64,000 bases of DNA from Albugo candida (Eukaryota; Oomycota; Peronosporomycetes; Albuginales). Shown here in pieces: positions 31,591 to 42,952 of the stretch; the first letter of the stretch is position 1, and every line of letters starts with the position of its first letter. A model generated the notes under the pieces. The model ran no database searches and was not told the origin of the DNA. It saw only the letters and a program-made list of their open reading frames with translations. The translations under genes were made by a program, and so were the position numbers. The stretch is from positions 558,001-622,000 of the forward strand of contig JBDOQK010000007.1 of NCBI GenBank assembly GCA_040437565.1, given 5' to 3'.

Positions 31591-32382
31591 TCATGATTCA
31601 ACCTTAGATAATTGCTGACGTACTTGTTGACATGCTTCTTTATGGTGTAGCCAGTCTTCTGATTGATGCTTTTCGCTGCAATAAAACGCCGCGCGACACT
31701 CGCAGCGGAGTAAACCTTCACTTGAGGAATTCAAGTGCTCAGAGTCAGGAATAGACGATCCGCAATATCGACACCCAATCTGTGGCTTTGTTATAATCCC
31801 TGTCACCAATTGTTCTCGATGAAGTGTTTCAAAAGCCGATGTTACGTGTGTAAGAAATGTTATCAGGACTTGCTGCCGCATTTGTAATGTCAGCCATACA
31901 TCCGCTTCGATCAGCACTTTTGCGCCAATTAGCCTCTTCTTCTCGGCGATTATTGCTTGTGATGCTGCATGTGATACGGCTTGAATTTTCAATTCTGGGT
32001 CGAGTGGATCCACAAATGCCAACATATACTGGCACAGAGATTCGCCGGAAAAAGTCGGCATTATCCCTTCTTTCCGCAATCCTAGCAAGTAATCGAGATC
32101 TGCTCGAGCACAATCATCACGCTTCGAAGCTCGCGCGTGCGTCAGCTTCAAGAAGTTCTTTCCGTTATTTTCGAGTAATGTACTGAGGCATAGCTCGGGA
32201 GCCAGCAACTGCGAAGCAGATCGGCTGGTTTCGTTGAGGTTGTAGGGCAGATCAGGTGATGCGTTTGTAAGAAGAATTGCTTGGCCTTTGTAAGGAAGGG
32301 ATAAGAACCATCGCATGAAGACAGCCGCATATTTAGCCCAAAACCGCATCAAGTATTCAGTGCCATCTGTTTGTGAATTCAT
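31591..32382 (-). CDS. MYND zinc-finger protein
   Basis: Intronless, 263 residues. The C-terminal 60 residues hold a MYND-type zinc finger: C204, C207, C227, C229, C235, H239, H247 and C251, with the typical YCS-x3-HQ-x2-DW-x2-H spacing. The residues upstream (1-200) are mostly helical, with hydrophobic segments around 17-40, and match no family I recognise. MYND fingers bind Pro-rich peptides, so this is likely an adaptor. It shares a 307-bp upstream region with the divergent myosin gene. No transmembrane helix long enough to call. Confidence 0.8.
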   Translation of the reverse strand: MNSQTDGTEYLMRFWAKYAAVFMRWFLSLPYKGQAILLTNASPDLPYNLNETSRSASQLLAPELCLSTLLENNGKNFLKLTHARASKRDDCARADLDYLLGLRKEGIMPTFSGESLCQYMLAFVDPLDPELKIQAVSHAASQAIIAEKKRLIGAKVLIEADVWLTLQMRQQVLITFLTHVTSAFETLHREQLVTGIITKPQIGCRYCGSSIPDSEHLNSSSEGLLRCECRAAFYCSEKHQSEDWLHHKEACQQVRQQLSKVES

Positions 32383-32689
32383 ATATAAATGAGTTGATAG
32401 AGCAGGGTACGGAGCCTTCGTAAATCAATAACGAATAATCAATATTCGCCTTTGCACCAGGTTTTCACTCTCAATACCTATTTTGATGGTTGTCACGTTG
32501 TGCATATGATCTTTACTTTAACCTTGTTTTTTGTATCAGTTTGAACGAGCATTTGAAATTCACTTGGTCACCAGTTTCGTATAGAGCAAAGCAGGTGGAG
32601 CAATTTCGAAGCGTGTATTCCTATACTGTGCACGCCGGAATCTGGAGCAACGGTCGGAGAGACAATTCGTTCGCGCAGCTTATTGTAGA
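32383..32689. promoter_or_regulatory. Divergent promoter region, MYND protein / myosin
   Basis: 307 bp between two divergent start codons. It must hold both promoters; I see no TATA box or other motif that I can defend. Confidence 0.4.
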
Positions 32690-35600
32690 ATGCGAATTGG
32701 CGCATCAGTTTGGGCATGTCAGGATGGATGTTGGTACGAAGCAATCGTTGATAAAGTGCTACCACTGTCGGGTAGTTTGCATTCGATAGAATACGAATGC
32801 AGTGTGATTAAGGAGAAGAAAGATCACACAAAAGAAGACCTTGCACATATAAGAGACCAAAACTTCTTGCTTCGGGTGAGCGAAAAGCACATTCAGCCGC
32901 GAGATCCGTGTACTGTCGACCATCGCATCGACGACTTGAGAAGCTTGATTTTTCTCAATCAAGCCTCTATCCTTCATGTACTTGCGAAGAGATTCGCCCA
33001 TGGACTTGTGTACACATATACAGGCTCTATACTACTTGCCATTAATCCGTATCGACAAATCGCTCTGTACGATGATTCCGTCAAAGAAGCGTATTACCGG
33101 TGTGGTAGCTCGAAAAAGCTATCGCCGCACGTGTACGCAACAGCAGATAAAGCTTTCCGTAAAATGCTTTTTGCTGCTCCAGGTCATAAATGCGATCAAT
33201 GTATCCTCGTCAGTGGTGAAAGCGGAACAGGGAAAACTGAGAGTGCAAAATTGATAATGAGTTATCTCGCTTTCGCCTCATTACAACAAAGGAATGGTAA
33301 ATCACGCACAAACACGGTAGATCAAATCGAGACTGAGCATAATTGTATCCATGACCGAGTACTCGAGTCAAATCCAATTCTGGAAGCGTTTGGAAATGCA
33401 GCGACCATCAGAAATGACAATAGCAGTCGATTCGGCAAGTTCATACAGCTCGGATTTTCCGATACAAACGGCGAATTGCTTGGCGCATCAATCTCCACAT
33501 ACTTGCTTGAGCGTGTGCGTATCATATCTCAGGCCAAAAGCGAACGCAACTACCACATATTTTATGAAATGTGCTTAGGATCGTCAGAATCTGAACGTAA
33601 AGATTTAATGTTATTGCCCAACATAGATTCATACAACTATCTGAGCAAGTCGGAGGGTCATGTACGTGCTGATGGAGTCGAGGATGAAGAATCTTACGGA
33701 AAAACTAGACACGCAATGGCTCAGATGGGTATTGATGCTGATCAACAAATGCAGATCATGAAGATTGTGTCCTCGGTCTTACATCTGGGGAATATTTGTT
33801 TCGACACAAAACAGTCTAAAGAAACAAGCTTGAGTGTTGATTTGACATCTAGCTCTTCACGTGTGAGTGTCAATGCAACAATCGAGTTACTCGGACTCGA
33901 GATGGACCTCTTAGAGAAAGTATTAACCTCTCGTCAGATTAGAGCCGGGGGTGAATATATTACGATGCCTTTGGCAATAGACCAGGCGATCCTAGCTCGT
34001 GATGCGATCGCGAGAACTTTATATGCACAACTTTTTGACTGGCTGGTCTCAAGAATCAACGCTTCAATCAACTACAATGAACAGAACAGTTCAAGCCATT
34101 TTATCGGAATTGTTGACATTTTTGGCTTTGAGATTTTCGAAAACAATAGTTTGGAGCAACTGTGTATCAATTTCGCGAATGAAAAACTTCAGCAACTATT
34201 TGGCAAATTCGTTTTTCAAGTAGAGCAAGATCAGTATCAACAAGAGGAGATTGATTGGCAACTTATTGAGTACCCGAACAATGACAATTGCGTTCAGATG
34301 TTTGAAAAAAAAACGTTGGGAGTGTTTTCGCTACTCGACGAACAGTGTCTGATGCCACGCGGAAATGATGAAAAGTTGGCAAACAAATTTTACGACTCTC
34401 TGTCTCAAAATCTTTCATTCGGAGTGTCGAAGCTGCAGCAAGCGAAGCGACAATTCGTAATCCATCATTATGCTGGCTCAGTATGTTATACTAGTGACGG
34501 ATTTTGCGATAAAAATAAGGACCACAGTCATTCCAATGCGCTTAATGTGATGCAATCTTCAAAATCGGATTTTTTAAGACTTATTTTACAATCGGTAGAA
34601 CCTTTCGGTTCGCCAATTGGCATGAGAGAAAGTAAAGTATGGGGTGGGTCATTCACAAGTTCTCCAGGAAGAAGAACGTCGAGTATCATGTCGTCGACAG
34701 TGGTTGCGCAATTTAAAGGACAATTAAACACCTTACTAGATATTATCAACACTACCGAACCCCACTTCATACGATGTATCAAACCAAATGATACAACCAG
34801 CCCGAAGGAGTTTATTCAGAAACGAGTACTCGAGCAGATACGCTGCGGCGGAGTTCTTGAGGCTGTCAAGATTTCTCGATGTGGCTATCCTGTGAGAATA
34901 GCTCATGAAACATTTATACAAAAGTATCGCTGTGTTCTTGGAAGTCATGGGGAACAGGTTCATGAAGTAAAGGAATTAGCCGAAAAGCTGATGAGTAAGC
35001 ACGAGCATTTTGGTAAAATAACTCAACAACTGAAGCCTTTACAAGTTGGAAAAAGCAAAGTATTTTGCATGACTTCGACATACGAACAACTTGAAAGAGC
35101 ACGTGCTTGTGCTCTTTACATCACTGTGGTTGTATTACAGCGATACCTACGAGGATTTCAACAAAGACGTCAATATCAGCGATTACGATGCTGCGTAATT
35201 CAGTTCCAATGTATGTGGCGACGTTTTCAGTGCCGTCGTTACCTTGGACGGTTATTGCATGAGAGGAAATGTGCTATTGCTATACAGAGCCAATTTCGCG
35301 GGTATGCTACTCGGATGGAATTTAGACGTGGGAGAGCGATAGTCATTATCCAAAAAATCGTGCGCGGATGGCTAGTTCGTCGCTTCCATTCGATCGCTAC
35401 GATGAATATGACAACGGTCTCTTGCGGTTCAATAGAAACGGATTCAAGCTATAATGTGGATAGTCAGAATGGAACTATAGAGCTCGACCTGCGTCGGACT
35501 TCAGCAGGTAGTACTGTGATTTGCAGTGAAGACGTCGACATGAGTGACAACAAGAATTCCGACAATGATAAAGACTGCTTTATGACCTCACCAGCAAGAC

Positions 35601-36601
35601 TATTACCGTCAAAACGAATCAAAGATTATGACTTCACTACTCCAAAATACGAGAGTAATGAGTATGACATTATTTGGGACTGTGGCTTGCTAGGATTGTA
35701 CTTTGAGAGTGATGAGAAAACTGGAATGCCGGTCGTAAGAAGAGTTCATGAAAGTCTCAGTAATTGTGCCGATATATTTGAAGTATCTCGGGGTGATATG
35801 TTGCTGGCAGTGGGAGATACAGTGGTTACAAAAAGTGATATTCGATCTGTCTTGATCCTGCTGCAAGAAATCGAGAAGCCTGTGCAACTTCACTTCACCA
35901 GAAGCGCTAGGAGACTCGAACCCTATCAAGCAGAGCCATTGGAGCTGCTTGGGGAAGAAGATTACGAAGTTTTGTGGCTGGATGGTGTTCCTCTAGGCCT
36001 TGGTTTCCGTCCATGTCCAGATACTGGATTGCCTTGTGTCATACAAGCCAGTGGAAATACTCAGTTACCAGGAATGTTCAATGTTCGTCCTGGAGACTAC
36101 TTATTATTTATCAATGAATTTTCAACGAGTGGCGTTCGTTTCAAGAAAATCATTGACATTTTGGAGAGTGGCCCACGTCCTGTTGTCTTACGCTTTCGTC
36201 ATAATGACCCAGTGGACGATGACTTCCAAGACAGCCTTCGGTTATCTACAAGTACGACACGTCCGACCTGTATGAGCCTCGATCCAAAAACAGATCACTC
36301 TCTCTACTACATCACATGGAAGGAGAATGATGGATCTTTAGGGATCGTAGTAAAGCAGGAATTTGGCCAATCCTATCCGCGTGTTATAAGTATTAAAAAT
36401 GAAGGAGCAGTCGTTCGAGACTCGCAAAAAAATCGAGTCGAGGTGGGAGATATCCTGCTGAGCATCAACAATAACAACATCACTAAGATGGGATTTGGTG
36501 CAGCCATGAGCCTGCTACAGAGAGGTCCAAAGCCGCTTTTATTGATGTTTCAGCGTCCGCGTATATCGATCGCAATGTCCACTAGGAGCTGCGGAATGTG
36601 A
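32690..36601 (+). CDS. Myosin heavy chain with IQ motifs and three C-terminal PDZ-like domains
   Basis: Intronless, 1,303 residues. A short SH3-like N-terminus (GASVWACQDGCWYEAIV) precedes a complete motor: P-loop GESGTGKT (176-183), switch I NDNSSRFGKF (from 242), switch II DIFGFEIF (from 476), the actin-binding region and the converter. All nucleotide-binding motifs are intact, so it should be an active ATPase. About four IQ motifs (roughly 810-910) bind light chains or calmodulin. There is no long coiled coil, so it is probably monomeric. After an acidic linker, three PDZ-like repeats follow at about 992-1072, 1092-1172 and 1206-1290, each starting Y-x-[IV]-x-W and containing G-D-[MIY]-L-L. 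These suggest cargo selection by C-terminal peptides. The class is not one of the animal or fungal classes. Confidence 0.9.
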   Translation: MRIGASVWACQDGCWYEAIVDKVLPLSGSLHSIEYECSVIKEKKDHTKEDLAHIRDQNFLLRVSEKHIQPRDPCTVDHRIDDLRSLIFLNQASILHVLAKRFAHGLVYTYTGSILLAINPYRQIALYDDSVKEAYYRCGSSKKLSPHVYATADKAFRKMLFAAPGHKCDQCILVSGESGTGKTESAKLIMSYLAFASLQQRNGKSRTNTVDQIETEHNCIHDRVLESNPILEAFGNAATIRNDNSSRFGKFIQLGFSDTNGELLGASISTYLLERVRIISQAKSERNYHIFYEMCLGSSESERKDLMLLPNIDSYNYLSKSEGHVRADGVEDEESYGKTRHAMAQMGIDADQQMQIMKIVSSVLHLGNICFDTKQSKETSLSVDLTSSSSRVSVNATIELLGLEMDLLEKVLTSRQIRAGGEYITMPLAIDQAILARDAIARTLYAQLFDWLVSRINASINYNEQNSSSHFIGIVDIFGFEIFENNSLEQLCINFANEKLQQLFGKFVFQVEQDQYQQEEIDWQLIEYPNNDNCVQMFEKKTLGVFSLLDEQCLMPRGNDEKLANKFYDSLSQNLSFGVSKLQQAKRQFVIHHYAGSVCYTSDGFCDKNKDHSHSNALNVMQSSKSDFLRLILQSVEPFGSPIGMRESKVWGGSFTSSPGRRTSSIMSSTVVAQFKGQLNTLLDIINTTEPHFIRCIKPNDTTSPKEFIQKRVLEQIRCGGVLEAVKISRCGYPVRIAHETFIQKYRCVLGSHGEQVHEVKELAEKLMSKHEHFGKITQQLKPLQVGKSKVFCMTSTYEQLERARACALYITVVVLQRYLRGFQQRRQYQRLRCCVIQFQCMWRRFQCRRYLGRLLHERKCAIAIQSQFRGYATRMEFRRGRAIVIIQKIVRGWLVRRFHSIATMNMTTVSCGSIETDSSYNVDSQNGTIELDLRRTSAGSTVICSEDVDMSDNKNSDNDKDCFMTSPARLLPSKRIKDYDFTTPKYESNEYDIIWDCGLLGLYFESDEKTGMPVVRRVHESLSNCADIFEVSRGDMLLAVGDTVVTKSDIRSVLILLQEIEKPVQLHFTRSARRLEPYQAEPLELLGEEDYEVLWLDGVPLGLGFRPCPDTGLPCVIQASGNTQLPGMFNVRPGDYLLFINEFSTSGVRFKKIIDILESGPRPVVLRFRHNDPVDDDFQDSLRLSTSTTRPTCMSLDPKTDHSLYYITWKENDGSLGIVVKQEFGQSYPRVISIKNEGAVVRDSQKNRVEVGDILLSINNNNITKMGFGAAMSLLQRGPKPLLLMFQRPRISIAMSTRSCGM

Positions 36602-36688
36602 AAGTAAAGATTGCAACAATTCAGGTCATAGAATTTTCGCTATCGTGTTAAATAATATAAGTTTAGAGCGTTTTCTCGCAACAAGGCA

Positions 36689-37288
36689 TTAAGCTTTGAG
36701 GACTTCATGGCTCCAGTCCGCTTCAAATGCAAACGAGGAAAGAGAATGCTCAGGGGCGTCACTGAATTCTGATTTAAGCTCCAAAGGCTTATACGGAACC
36801 ACCTGTTCGGTTGCAATCACTTCGTCAGATACATGTGGGTGCTCTAATTCCAGTATTTGAGCTGCATACTCGTTCAAATTCTCACACCAAATGCAAGACG
36901 CGTCTGCAAAACAGCTTTGTGTATTCATCAGTTGAGTAGCGTCGACACATCGAATCATCCTTGGAGTTAGAGGCACTATTATCAATTGTATCCACATCGG
37001 TCGCGAAAGGTTTCTACAGTGTACTGTCAATGGCAATTGCCTGCCGCAAATAGCTTCGAACCGATTCTTGACGTGAATTCGCACTTTCTCGGAATCGCGT
37101 ATTTCAATGAAGTCATAAAAGTTCTGCTTGAAAAGTTCGTTGGTATCTCGAATGTTGAAGATTGAAGTTGCAATCGCACTGGCACATATAAATTCCCCGG
37201 ACAAGAGGCACCACGCGACTTTGATTGCATCGTTCTTTCTATTGAATTCCATAATTTCGACGAGGTGTATAAATTTGGGATTCGTCAT
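36689..37288 (-). CDS. Small protein with a PAS-like domain
   Basis: Intronless, 199 residues. Residues 25-110 look like a PAS fold: a G-x-F strand with ASAIATSIFNI, then an EL-x5-F-x2-FI-x-IRD segment, ending in a strand MWIQLIIVPLTPR. Similarity is of pattern only. The C-terminus has a Cys-rich patch (SCFADASCIWCENL) and an acidic tail. No output domain such as a kinase is attached, so it could be a ligand or redox sensor or a protein interaction module. The gene is convergent with the myosin and lies 87 bp from its stop. Confidence 0.5.
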   Translation of the reverse strand: MTNPKFIHLVEIMEFNRKNDAIKVAWCLLSGEFICASAIATSIFNIRDTNELFKQNFYDFIEIRDSEKVRIHVKNRFEAICGRQLPLTVHCRNLSRPMWIQLIIVPLTPRMIRCVDATQLMNTQSCFADASCIWCENLNEYAAQILELEHPHVSDEVIATEQVVPYKPLELKSEFSDAPEHSLSSFAFEADWSHEVLKA

Positions 37289-37729
37289 AACTCTTTGTTG
37301 CGAGGATCGGTAAACTGCTTATGTACAAGATAGCGAAACTGATTGTTCATGGCATAGAAAGACCCCATCGTGTTTTAATGATGAGCAATGTAGCACAAGA
37401 ACTCGAAATTAGATCGATCAGTTGGAATAAAAATGCGCACAATGTGTCTTTTTTATACATTGTCCCATCTTTTCACTCTAAATTTGAGTTGTTGGCACCA
37501 GGATACTATTTTAAGCAATGTACTTTTGCACTCTTCTGGGCTTTTTCGATAAAAGTAAGCGTACGCAACGGAAAGACGCGGTCGCGAAAGCTGATATGCT
37601 AATATATCGATACTGACATTGTGGCACAATAGTATTTCGCGATCGACTGTAGGGCATTCAAAGATTGGGTTTTATCTGAAATTATTTATCCAATATTGCA
37701 TTGTTTAGATTATGTTTGCGACATTGTAC
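37289..37729. other. Intergenic, divergent promoter region
   Basis: 441 bp between the PAS-like gene (minus) and the LarB-like gene (plus). Open frames here are short and lack motifs. No regulatory element identified. Confidence 0.4.
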
Positions 37730-38928
37730 ATGCGCTTGGGCTGGCGTCAGGACAACGTGCGTCTCATCTCCCACATGCGCTTATATTCTATTTCTTCAAA
37801 GGAGCTCAGAAACATACTGGAAAATGTAAAAAGCGGTGCAGTACGTGCAAAAACCCTTCAATTCGGCCTTCATTGAAAATAGCATGTGGGGTATCATCTT
37901 CAGCTGTCACCGGTAGAAGCAGCTGATTCTATTGCACACACGTACCAAAGCAAACCGTCATACGATTCCGTCGAAAAATATGCGAAACTCGACAGAGACA
38001 GAAAGCAACGTACAGGGTTTCCTGAGGTTGTTTATGCCGAAGGAAAGAGCTACGCACAAATGGCCACGATCCTAGAGAATATGATGCGAAGGCCAGCGGA
38101 GCTTGTGATGGCCACTCGAGTGAACAAAATCGATGCACTACAGCTACTACGGCGACCTATTCTGCAGGTTCGATCCGGCCACTATGACAAGGGCAAACCC
38201 GTGACTCGCTTCACGCATATTGAGTTTACTTTGCATGTCTTATCCAGAATCTTGAATATTATGAAACAGCTCGCATTTTGAGTAATAAACCAACGGGAAA
38301 CGCGTTGCGCAGACGACACGTATGATGTAGTATTTCTTAGTATAAGAATCTTGGTTTATGTGAGGATCTGAATAGACTGGAAGCGTGAGTGTCTTGTGTG
38401 CTGGAACTTCGGATTTGCAAGTAGCGGAAGAAGCAGCTATCACCTTGGGTAAAGCGCTTGTATTGGACCTATTTGAATGCTACGCAAGCCCGTGTATTTG
38501 TAAGTAGAAATTGGGGGGCATCGCGTCGAGCGTTCATATGATGTGGGCGTTGCTGGGATTCATCGACTTTTCCAAAATCTTGACAAAGTCAGTACCTCGA
38601 GTGTTGCGATATGTGTAGCAGGGATGGATGGTGCCCTGCCAAGCGTTTTGGTATGCTGCATGAGAGAATAATCGTCTCGGTCATTGAGGAATTCTTGTTA
38701 GGGCGGCTTGATATCCATTCCAATCATTGCTGTGCCGACAAGCGTGGGGTAAGATTGTGCACAAAACATTTTTCTAAGACTTCATCGCTGTTGCAAAGTT
38801 ACGGCGCTGCCTTTGCAGGTCTGGCACCTCTTTTAACAATGCTCAATTCATGCTCGCCGGGAGTGAGTGTTGTCAATATTGATAATGGATTCGGTGCTGC
38901 CATTTGTGCAGGTGCGTTGACATTTTGA
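37730..38928 (+). CDS. larB: LarB-like protein (AIR carboxylase superfamily)
   Basis: Seven exons: 37730-37840, 37904-38167, 38248-38319, 38376-38448, 38508-38650, 38702-38748, 38799-38928. Joining them gives 279 residues with an unbroken LarB fold. Landmarks: [52 protein letters not shown] (reached only by the splice at 38508); [44 protein letters not shown]. In bacteria LarB carboxylates and hydrolyses nicotinic acid adenine dinucleotide to make the precursor of the nickel-pincer cofactor of lactate racemase; the fold also resembles PurE. The N-terminus ([21 protein letters not shown] in two pieces) is basic, so mitochondrial import is plausible. In a eukaryote the partner is unknown; nothing like LarC or LarE lies in this window. 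Confidence 0.85.
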
Positions 38929-40560
38929 CGTAGCTGCTTTCGTTGATATTTTTTATATGAAGATCGCATGCTAAGACTCAGTAGCTCTGAGTAATTTGCG
39001 TATAGAGCCGAACCAAGCTTTAAGTGTCCTTTTGTTTGATTGCCTCGAGAATATCCCTCTGGGCCTAGATACGGTACAATGCTCATGTGCTATGCAGTTC
39101 AGCAGGTAACATTCATCATTTATGAAATAAGATTCAATAGGCATTCATATTGCAGAGTCAATTGTCAGTTGCCTTTACGTCAGTGTTCACCTTCTGAGAT
39201 TGTGTGTCACCAAAAGCGCGCTATGGTCTGTACCGTAAAAGTATACCACGCTATCTGAACCCTCTGCATAGTGGAAAAACAGAGACATTGTCGGCGAGTG
39301 AGAAGATGCGGTGCGGTGCACAGCAGCTAGAGCTAAAATAAAGGTTACGGTTCCAGCTTTTCACTGTACTCTTATACTGCAACCAGGCTTCTGAACGGAG
39401 CGTTTTGTGCGTGGATTTCGAATAAAGCCATCCTAGAGATGCGGAAGCTTTGTTATTCCGTCAACATCACAGCATATAGCAACTCTTAGTCTCTTCTTTC
39501 GGTGTCTTTTTCCTGCAAATAGATTTTATGATGTCTTTGACTAGTGAAGCACCATACAAGCAAGCCATTCCACTCATTTTGAACACGTATCCCCTTCTAG
39601 TAACCCCTGCGTTCTGTTGCAATGCTGCTTATTCACTCGCAACCAAATCGATACTGAAAAACGCCCCAGCAAAGTACTAGCACTCGTAGCTTAGCCGACC
39701 CGTCTGTGTTGCCACTTGTTGTGAGCTTGCCCAGAATCTTGTCTGTTTCCACCCGAATTGTAGCACCTGCGACGATAGGCACCTGTTATTTTTACATAGA
39801 AAAATAAATTGCAGCAATCCCTCGTCAAACTTTGCGCAAGAAACGTTGCGCTTTGCTTTTTCTCTGAGCTCACATAGCCACATCTAAAAGGCCTTCTGGT
39901 ACTCCCCATTCGTTCTTCTGCGTAGCACACGCGACCGCTTGAACGAGGCCTTCGCCCATGCATCCAGCTCCCGCCATGTGAGCTCTGCATGTGATTGATG
40001 ATGCGCTCGTAATTTCGCCTTACGGGCATGTGCAAACCGCATGCGCAAGTATCGTGCTTGTTTATTGATGCTTTACTATCTACAGCGATAGCGCTGCAGG
40101 GACGATGTTAAAAATGGATCGGCTGCAAGTGGAACGTCTGTGCATGGATCAATATCCTTCATTCTGAAAATTTGTGTGGTACAGTTGAAGGTATCTGTAG
40201 CAGTGGAATTAGATCTACATGNNNNNNNNNNNNNNNNNNNNNNNNNNNNNNNNNNNNNNNNNNNNNNNNNNNNNNNNNNNNNNNNNNNNNNNNNNNNNNN
40301 NNNNNNNNNNNNNNNNNNNNNCATGTGATTGATGATGCGCTCGTAATTTCGCCTTACGGGCATGTGCAAACCGCATGCGCAAGTATCGTGCTTGTTTATT
40401 GATGCTTTACTATCTACAGCGATAGCGCTGCAGGGACGATGTTAAAAATGGATCGGCTGCAAGTGGAACGTCTGTGCATGGATCAATATCCTTCATTCTG
40501 AAAATTTGTGTGGTACAGTTGAAGGTATCTGTAGCAGTGGAATTAGATCTACATGCCGTG
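38929..40560. other. Intergenic with a possible minus-strand small gene
   Basis: 38,929-39,690 holds no plausible gene. Minus-strand frames between about 39,690 and 40,500 have protein-like stretches: MKDIDPCTDVPLAADPFLTS near 40,470, HHQSHAELTWRELDAWAKAS near 39,970-40,030 and MGEGLVQAVACATQKNEW near 39,960. They are in different frames and I could not find splice sites that join them convincingly. Contains a duplicated-flank gap. Confidence 0.3.
39988..40555. repeat. Gap 40222-40321 with duplicated 234-bp flanks
   Basis: Bases 39988-40221 recur exactly at 40322-40555 around 100 N. Confidence 0.97.
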
Positions 40561-42952
40561 TATAAATTCTAGGCGATCCTAAATGATCACTATGCAAATA
40601 GAAAACTTTAATGAAAAAATCTATGCCAGTTGACACAAAATGTCTTGATGCTGATAGTTCTTTGTTGCAGTTGTCTCATCCACCACAACATTGCCCTGTC
40701 TTGAGCCTGAAATAATTCTACGCCGTTCAGTAGGACAGGATAAAAGCACCTTTTCGAAAACGTACTTCCAATTGACTCGGATATTAGCTTTCTCAAAGTT
40801 TCAAAAAGTCACATATACTACTTCTCTACAAGGAGTGACCAAATCTTGTTCTGGTGAGATTTTGAAACTAGTGATGAATCGATCGCTCATTCATCTTCAT
40901 GGTCAATTTTGGCAGAAAATGCTGCAAGTGATGTGCCAAGACTTTCAAGTATTTTCTTATCGCCACAAATTAATGCAGTCGGTCTTCACTTGCCTGGATC
41001 AGATCGTGATTACATTTTATACTTCACCGTGATTGCCACGTAAGTGAAAGGTCACGATTCCTCTTTCTTTGCGGCCAAAATCGACCACTATGGATGGCCT
41101 CTGGTGGCTTACCATTGCCTGATTGCCTTCAAGATCGGAGGCTGTCGATATGGGAAGCTCCGCGATGTTGCGCTGCACTTTCACTCAAGGATTCATGTGA
41201 CTCGATAAGATCAGCCAAAGTGATACTTCTCTATCCATCCATACTTTTTACGTCCATGTGACATACATACCACTTAGAACGTTTCTCTAGGGATTCTTCA
41301 CACATCATCACACAAGGGTGATGACTCATATATTCATGCCATCACCAGTGTTAGTTGTAATGACAGAGTTGCCCGTCAGCATTATCAGACGCTACAAAGG
41401 TTGGTTGTTCTGAAGTGTCGATCTGAATCATAGGAATGTAGGAAGTAGCTTTGCTACTTCCAAAAATTGATTGAGTTGGCTGGCAGGTTCCGCAGTAGCC
41501 GGCAAACTCTGAAAGTAACCTGTGTGCTTTATGGGGAACTATAAGAAACGGCCAGAAGAGTTATGGTTGCAATAATCGTTCGTGCTTATAGTTGAAGATG
41601 GGAGCGTATTCGCCCTCGACAATGACGAAGTGAATTGCTCGGTCTTTCTACAAGAGTAAAGAAATCGAATGCGATCTAATGTGACTCCACTTACATGCAG
41701 TGTTTATCGTGAATACCGATATCGCACAAAATCACCCAAATTTGAGCGTTTAGAAAAAGTCAAAGATAGTTATCCGGAGGACAGGATGCTGGTGAAACCG
41801 ACTCGTGTGCTGCAGACCTTTTTCATAGCTGATAAGAATGACACAGCTGAAGAAGTAATCTTTGTGCTTTATCAGCTGCCAGTACTTTACATATACGAAG
41901 CCACTGAGTGATTTCGCCATGCGAGCTCTTAATACGTTCCGAAGTTGCGAGCGTTTATATCATCCCCGTTGCCTATAAAGTATCCGAGTCTTAGAATTTA
42001 GGTTGGTGAATGACTTTGCCTAATTTTTGAGCATTTGGAGATAGATATATTCAGCTACATGCATCTAATTTTGCCAAAAATCGAATCTTAGCTACTATTG
42101 ACGCTGATGTCTGTGGGTTATACTACTCCGAATACGAGTTGAAAATGCACCAAGTATCACTATTCAATTATGCATATTACAAGGAGATAAACCTAGTTCA
42201 AATTGCCAGACTTGCTACTGCTGCTGATCAGTCCTTTGTTATGCAAGGAGGAGAAGAAGAGCTTGTGGATGTAGAATCGGCCAGGTACGAGGTGATAATA
42301 TTACTGACGAAAACGCACTAATCCGTACTCTGAAAAGTGCCATTTTGCATATGCCGCAGCCAATTCGTTTCTTGTTATTAGTAGTTTGTTGAACATCAGT
42401 CAAATATCTTTCCTTATTCGGGTACATTTGAAGAAACTCAGAAAGTTTGCTGGATCACTCATCATTAAATTTCGGATCTTGCAACATTGATAGAGTATGC
42501 TACCTCGAGGGTATAAACGCGGAGAAACAACGGATCACTCACACTTCGTGAAGATCATGTGTTATATACTTCGACCATGATCCCGACGATTGTGAAGCAG
42601 TATAGCTATGTATAATGGAATCGCATAAACAAAAACAAGCTATCGCTGTTGCGACTATAATAGGAGAAACGAACGTATATGTTACGGCCGGTATTTACAG
42701 AAAGACCAAATAGTGATCTGGAGCTATGTGCAGCTTTGATTGCGTTACGCGTGATCTTGCTGGTTCACGTAGACTTTGATACGTCAATATGGACGGATGC
42801 CCACTGGCCGTAATTCGTAAATTATAATTGATTTTGAAATAGGACGCGATGGTACATGTCAATCATAAATTGAAGAACAATGGTGATGAGGTACATTTAT
42901 ATTGTACATTCTGACATTCAAAGTAACCAAGTCAATGATTAAAAGTGAAAAT
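40561..42952. other. Intergenic, no recognisable gene
   Basis: Plus-strand frames of 40-110 codons occur (40,691-41,032; 41,669-41,911; 42,139-42,321), some with normal composition, but none shows a known motif. A short hairpin (GGAAGTAGC / GCTACTTCC, 9-bp stem, 3-base loop) lies at about 41,439-41,460. A GTAAGTG donor-like site at about 41,040 follows a protein-like stretch, so a spliced gene cannot be excluded. Confidence 0.35.

Noticed and set aside
41439-41460. Perfect 9-bp hairpin
   Set aside because: One short hairpin in several kb of AT-rich intergenic DNA is expected by chance and has no context.
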